Below, in pieces: positions 35,022-38,351 of a stretch of 38,351 bases of DNA (positions within the stretch are counted from its first letter, which is position 1; every line of letters begins with the position of its first letter). The stretch comes from UBA1672 sp050633325. GTDB taxonomy: Bacteria > Pseudomonadota > Alphaproteobacteria > Micavibrionales > Micavibrionaceae. The notes below the pieces were generated by a model. The model was not told the origin of the DNA, did not search any database, and was given only the letters and a program-made list of their open reading frames with translations. Location of the stretch: NCBI GenBank assembly GCA_050633325.1, contig JBOEGH010000003.1, positions 1-38,351 on the forward strand, given 5' to 3'. The translations under genes were made by a program, and so were the position numbers.

Positions 35022-35050
35022 ATTTTAGACAAGATAAGCGTGCAAGACAA
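35022..35050 (-). promoter_or_regulatory. Candidate promoter of the MotA-like/MotB-like/TolC operon
   Basis: On the minus strand TTGTCT is followed after 17 bases by TAAAAT, a good sigma-70-type match, about 50 bases before the MotA-like start codon and downstream of the autotransporter stop. It indicates that the three genes form a transcription unit separate from the autotransporter. Confidence 0.45.
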
Positions 35051-35112
35051 CATATGAACACTAGATCCACATGGTTATCAACAATTGAAACCGAGAAAAA
35101 ATAATATATATT

Positions 35113-37332
35113 TTAGAAACCGTAGACCATTTTCATAGACAAGCTATGCTTATCCTGATCGCCGTCATAACCTAAATTATAACCCGCATCAAACTGCATA
35201 GCAGCCATCTTTTGCACTTTCAGGTTAACACCTGCGTTAAGCATATGTTTGGATGGATCATGGCCTTTTACCTTAAACTCACTATCTGCGAGTTCGACAA
35301 TACTTTCCACACTATCTTTTATAGCACTATATTCATATGAAAGATTAGCCGTAGGGTTAATGACCATATCATCATGCTTAATCACTTTACCATAAATAGC
35401 ACCAGCACCAGCAGCAAGGTTATTTAACGAAGAATACCTAACGCGTAGCCCAAGATCACTATTGCCTTTTTCCCTATATTCATCGGCAGATAAATAATCA
35501 TATTTAACAAATGCATGTGGCTGGAAATACGAACCATTTTGCAATGGCCTATGTTGGCTGATGCCTGCATTCAAAGATATCTGTTCACTTTTGAAGCTCC
35601 CCGTAGCGTTGCTACCACTTAATGTCCCAACATTAAAGCGAGTAACATCATTATCATTCCTGATATAAGAAACCGAACCATTTAAAATGGTATTACCTGC
35701 AAACATACGCCCGCCATATAAACTGACACCAAAGCTATCTACATCAGTTTGGGATGAGTTTGCATTATCGGATTTCACATCAGACCTACCAATTAACAAT
35801 GCCCCACCAAACATATAGTCATTATCTATATCGGGAATATCTACACCGACCATCAGCCCGGCAGTATTCAGATCAAAACCATCTACATCTTTAGATGCTT
35901 GAGACCCCGCCTGATACAATGCTTTCGTCCACACACTCCCCTTAGAAGAGGTTATCTCATTGCGATTATGATGGTGCGTTTGCCCCGTCATCAAATCTTT
36001 ATCACCAGAAGCAAAGATAAACTGACCATCGCTTTTAGCCGTTGCATAACTTTTCGTAAAAAACCTGTTTGATACCGATCTATCATATATGGCGCCTTGA
36101 ATATGATCCATAACTGCATATGAGGCAGCGGCATACCCACCGTCAAGATCAGGAAGAACTGACTCCAAAGCTTCGTTAAAAGCACTACGAGTCTCTGCAT
36201 TACCTAGAATAGACTGAATTTGATTAATGGCTTGATCTTCACTGGATGAAAGATCACCCAACAAGAACTGTACAGCCGCTTGATTACTGGAAGAAGATGC
36301 AAGACTATCAAGATCATTAACCGTCACAACTAAGTCAACATTATCTCCATTTTGCTGAAGGGCAAAATTATACAGATATGAGTTATCACTAAAACTTGGA
36401 AGAACAGTAGCACCACCATTACCGGTAATAATATTGGTAATAGTTCCATTCACCAGCATTTGTGATGACGGATCAACAAAAACAGACATTGTGTCATTAC
36501 TGAAATCAACAGGACCACCGGAAGACACGTTAATCCTTGCTGTACTATTTGTACCCGTTTCACGCCTAACCCCCAATGAATAAGACGCAGAATCTGCATC
36601 GGCAACATATGTATCAGCAGACAAAGTACGCCCCGCACGTATAGTAACATCACCATCAACATCAAGAGCGCCACCAGTAGTAACGTTAGCATTAACAGTT
36701 AAGTTGGTGTTACTGTTAACCGTTACATCGCCCAAGGGCACACCGCTACCTGCACTACTTCCTATTGTTAAGTTACCGCTCGTCAAAACAACGCTAACCC
36801 CTTCAATTTGTGTGGCTGTTACAAAATCGCCACCCGCGCCATCTGCACCGAAATTAACTATGTCACCATTATGGCCATCAATTTCACCGATGAAAGAACT
36901 ACCCGACAAGAAATTTAAAACCTCACCACCATCTCCTGCACCAAGATCAATATCGCTACCATCATTATCAGTGTTAATAGCAGCAGATGTCGTCCAAGTA
37001 TCATCACCAGTTATTGATAACTGCTCAATACCAACAGAACCACCGATGTTAGCACTTTGAGTAACAGTATTACCGCCACCAGATGTAGCAACATTACCAT
37101 CGCCAACAACCGCAGAGCCGTCGATTGCATGGTCAATATTTATGCTGCCGCTTGTAAAAAGAGTAACACCATTATCTATATTGAGGCTAGCATTAGTATC
37201 CTCATTCAAAGTACAGTCAGCCCCCGGCAATATACCGGTGCAATCTTCAGCCATAGATGAAGGTACGGAAACACTGCACATTAATGCCGTAAAAAACGCA
37301 GCTGAAATAAAGTTAACTTTTCGAAATATCAT
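35113..37332 (-). CDS. Autotransporter (type Va) with beta-helix passenger
   Basis: The protein of about 739 residues has an N-terminal signal peptide (FISAAFFTALMCSVSVPSSMA), a Gly/Asn/Thr-rich passenger with short beta repeats (LTSGNLTIGSSAGSG, DVTVNSNTNLTVNANVTTGG) and a C-terminal beta-barrel domain of about 270 residues beginning near SKGSVWTKALYQAGSQ and ending in MKMVYGF with the terminal Phe required for outer-membrane assembly. Such proteins self-insert and expose the passenger on the surface. I chose the ATG at 37332; a GTG at 37341 is also possible and neither has a clear Shine-Dalgarno. It lies between the RTX-type gene and the channel operon, all on the minus strand. Confidence 0.85.
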   Translation of the reverse strand: MIFRKVNFISAAFFTALMCSVSVPSSMAEDCTGILPGADCTLNEDTNASLNIDNGVTLFTSGSINIDHAIDGSAVVGDGNVATSGGGNTVTQSANIGGSVGIEQLSITGDDTWTTSAAINTDNDGSDIDLGAGDGGEVLNFLSGSSFIGEIDGHNGDIVNFGADGAGGDFVTATQIEGVSVVLTSGNLTIGSSAGSGVPLGDVTVNSNTNLTVNANVTTGGALDVDGDVTIRAGRTLSADTYVADADSASYSLGVRRETGTNSTARINVSSGGPVDFSNDTMSVFVDPSSQMLVNGTITNIITGNGGATVLPSFSDNSYLYNFALQQNGDNVDLVVTVNDLDSLASSSSNQAAVQFLLGDLSSSEDQAINQIQSILGNAETRSAFNEALESVLPDLDGGYAAASYAVMDHIQGAIYDRSVSNRFFTKSYATAKSDGQFIFASGDKDLMTGQTHHHNRNEITSSKGSVWTKALYQAGSQASKDVDGFDLNTAGLMVGVDIPDIDNDYMFGGALLIGRSDVKSDNANSSQTDVDSFGVSLYGGRMFAGNTILNGSVSYIRNDNDVTRFNVGTLSGSNATGSFKSEQISLNAGISQHRPLQNGSYFQPHAFVKYDYLSADEYREKGNSDLGLRVRYSSLNNLAAGAGAIYGKVIKHDDMVINPTANLSYEYSAIKDSVESIVELADSEFKVKGHDPSKHMLNAGVNLKVQKMAAMQFDAGYNLGYDGDQDKHSLSMKMVYGF

Positions 37333-37355
37333 AATGTACACTAAATGTTATGAAG

Positions 37356-37434
37356 CATAGGGAGAGAAGGCGAAATGCCAATTAATTCATACTACCTTTA
37401 AACGAGCCACAATGCAATAACCACTCTCCATAGG
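37356..37434 (-). promoter_or_regulatory. Leader region of the autotransporter with a long-range inverted repeat
   Basis: The 105-bp gap after the RTX-type gene has an imperfect inverted repeat (CATAGGGAGAG, 37356-37366, with CTCTCCATAGG, 37424-37434; nine of eleven pairs) enclosing a possible promoter on the minus strand, TTGCAT-17-TAGTAT. It could hold an operator or leader structure. Evidence is weak. Confidence 0.25.
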
Positions 37435-37446
37435 CCTTTACGATAA

Positions 37447-38332
37447 TTAAGACTGAATACTTAGAGTATTACCACTATCCCAAACAACAGTTCTAACATT
37501 ACCAACAATATCGTCAGAGGTAACAGAACCAGTTTGATCCAATACATTTATATCGCTTAAAGCTATGGTAGAGGAATTTACAAATATAGTCAGAGATCCG
37601 GAACCATTAGTGATAGATGATATATCACTATCTCCTATATCAAACAAATCTCCACCCGTGAGGTCAGTATTCGTAAAATCAAGTTCCTCTACGTCAGAGA
37701 ATAGAGATGCAAAATCAGAACCTTCTATATTAGCGTCAGTCAAATTACTGACACCGTTAAGGGTAACATTATCCGTACCAGAGCCACCGTCTATAGATGT
37801 TAATTCAGAAAAAGCATCAGTATCAATTTGAATAGAATCATCGCCAGTTGTTAACAGGTAATTTTCAAATCCTGAAATTGTATCTACATCACCTTCGGCA
37901 TTCGTCAAAGAACCACCCGCTAAATCTATAGTACCTGAAGTAATAGCAGATGAACTACCTGAATAATCCAAAGTATCAACATCTGCACCACCGTTCAAAG
38001 TGTCATTGCCATCACTAGTGCCATCTCCACCCAATATGGTGTCGTTACCTGCGCCACCATTTATTACATCATCTCCATCACCACCATCGATATTGTCATT
38101 ACCCGCACCACCATCAATTACGTTCGCATTACCGTCACCGGTCAAAGTATCAGCACTTGCAGAACCNNNNNNNTCACATTCTCAATGCTGGTAAATGTAT
38201 CAAGACCACCGCCACCTGAGGACGTACCCGCACCAAGATCAACCACCACCGCTGAACCGGCCGCAGCATAACTGATCGTATCACTACCGGCACCACCATC
38301 GATATCATTTGCATTCGCATCACTGATAATGG
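37447..38332 (-). CDS. RTX/hemolysin-type calcium-binding repeat protein, C-terminal part
   Basis: The frame runs in from the right edge, so only the C-terminal part (about 290 residues) is seen; a TTG near 38145 is internal and not a start. It contains glycine-rich nonapeptides (VIDGGAGNDNIDGG, DDVINGGAGNDTILGGDG) that fold as calcium-bound beta rolls. Upstream of the gap is another unit (DIDGGAGSDTISYAAAGSAVV followed by TFTSIENV). The C-terminus (DDIVGNVRTVVWDSGNTLSIQS) may hold a type I secretion signal. A run of Ns interrupts it and its declared length breaks the frame, so the gap size is not real. Such proteins are secreted adhesins, toxins or enzymes; nothing here tells which. Confidence 0.75.
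38020..38142 (-). repeat. RTX nonapeptide repeat block
   Basis: Four to five tandem GGxGxDxxx-type units, about 41 residues from TGDGNANVIDGG to ILGGDG, coding for a calcium-binding beta roll. The near-identical unit on the other side of the N gap probably caused the assembly break. Confidence 0.75.
38167..38173. other. Assembly gap (seven N)
   Basis: Seven undetermined bases lie inside the RTX gene. Taken at face value they put the two sides out of frame, while both sides encode good RTX sequence, so the true gap length differs. Confidence 0.98.
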
Positions 38333-38351
38333 CTGTCTCTTATACACATCT
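38333..38351. other. Nextera (Tn5 mosaic end) adapter left at the contig end
   Basis: The last 19 bases, CTGTCTCTTATACACATCT, are identical to the transposase adapter used in tagmentation libraries. They are a sequencing artefact and not part of the genome; the genomic sequence ends at 38332. Confidence 0.97.

Noticed and set aside
37447..38145. A 232-residue protein starting at 38145
   Set aside because: The apparent start is a TTG inside RTX repeats; the frame continues upstream to the N gap and beyond with the same type of sequence.
1..38351. tRNA genes, CRISPR arrays, insertion sequences or phage genes
   Set aside because: I found no cloverleaf-like sequence, no spaced direct repeats and no transposase or phage proteins in the window.

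Overview
The window is a stretch of chromosome from a free-living alphaproteobacterium with a fairly AT-rich genome (roughly 40% GC by eye). The assignment rests on an ATP12-family F1-ATPase chaperone, a DUF1489 protein, an EipB (DUF1849) periplasmic protein, a divK-pleD pair, a type II isocitrate dehydrogenase and the block plsY-dprA-topA-rnr-rpmG. De novo NAD, pyrimidine and lysine/threonine/methionine genes argue against an obligate intracellular parasite. The order within the class cannot be read from the sequence.

Layout. 1-2140: 3' part of a membrane-embedded spermidine-synthase-like protein. 2141-5825 (minus): crcB, rluC, an AsmA-like membrane protein and ATP12, mostly overlapping. 5874-8028: a DMT permease convergent with rarA. 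8099-9955: nadA-nadC without nadB. 9963-10699 (minus): a DUF1489 protein and a small unknown protein. 10755-15617: the succinate dehydrogenase genes sdhC-sdhD-sdhA and sdhB, split by an isocitrate dehydrogenase gene on the opposite strand. 15772-17930: a TerB-like protein, asd and a short prepilin peptidase. 17982-26009 (plus): pyrB-plsY-dprA-topA-rnr, then rpmG with its own promoter, a structured leader and a terminator. 26154-31056: a lipoprotein, divK-pleD, eipB and a soluble diguanylate cyclase. 31154-38351 (minus): a surface and secretion region.

The last region is the most unusual. It has an operon of a MotA/TolQ/ExbB-like channel protein with a long cytoplasmic tail, a MotB-like protein with one membrane segment and an OmpA-like domain, and a TolC-family outer-membrane protein. 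Upstream lie a classical autotransporter and the C-terminal end of an RTX-repeat protein. OmpA-domain and TolC genes are familiar companions of large type I-secreted adhesins. A dedicated ion-driven motor pair in such an operon is not, and the neighbouring diguanylate cyclase suggests possible c-di-GMP control. This may be a proton- or sodium-driven surface-adhesin or secretion module, but that is inference from gene content.

Other points: the isocitrate dehydrogenase carries the HGTAPD signature of NAD-dependent enzymes where type II NADP enzymes have Arg-His. The rpmG leader contains interlocking inverted repeats. A good -24/-12 (sigma-54-type) element precedes the diguanylate cyclase gene. 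The last 19 bases are Nextera transposon adapter, not genome, and a run of seven Ns lies in the RTX gene. There are no tRNA, rRNA, CRISPR or insertion sequence features that I can see, and no gene-free stretch longer than 300 bases.
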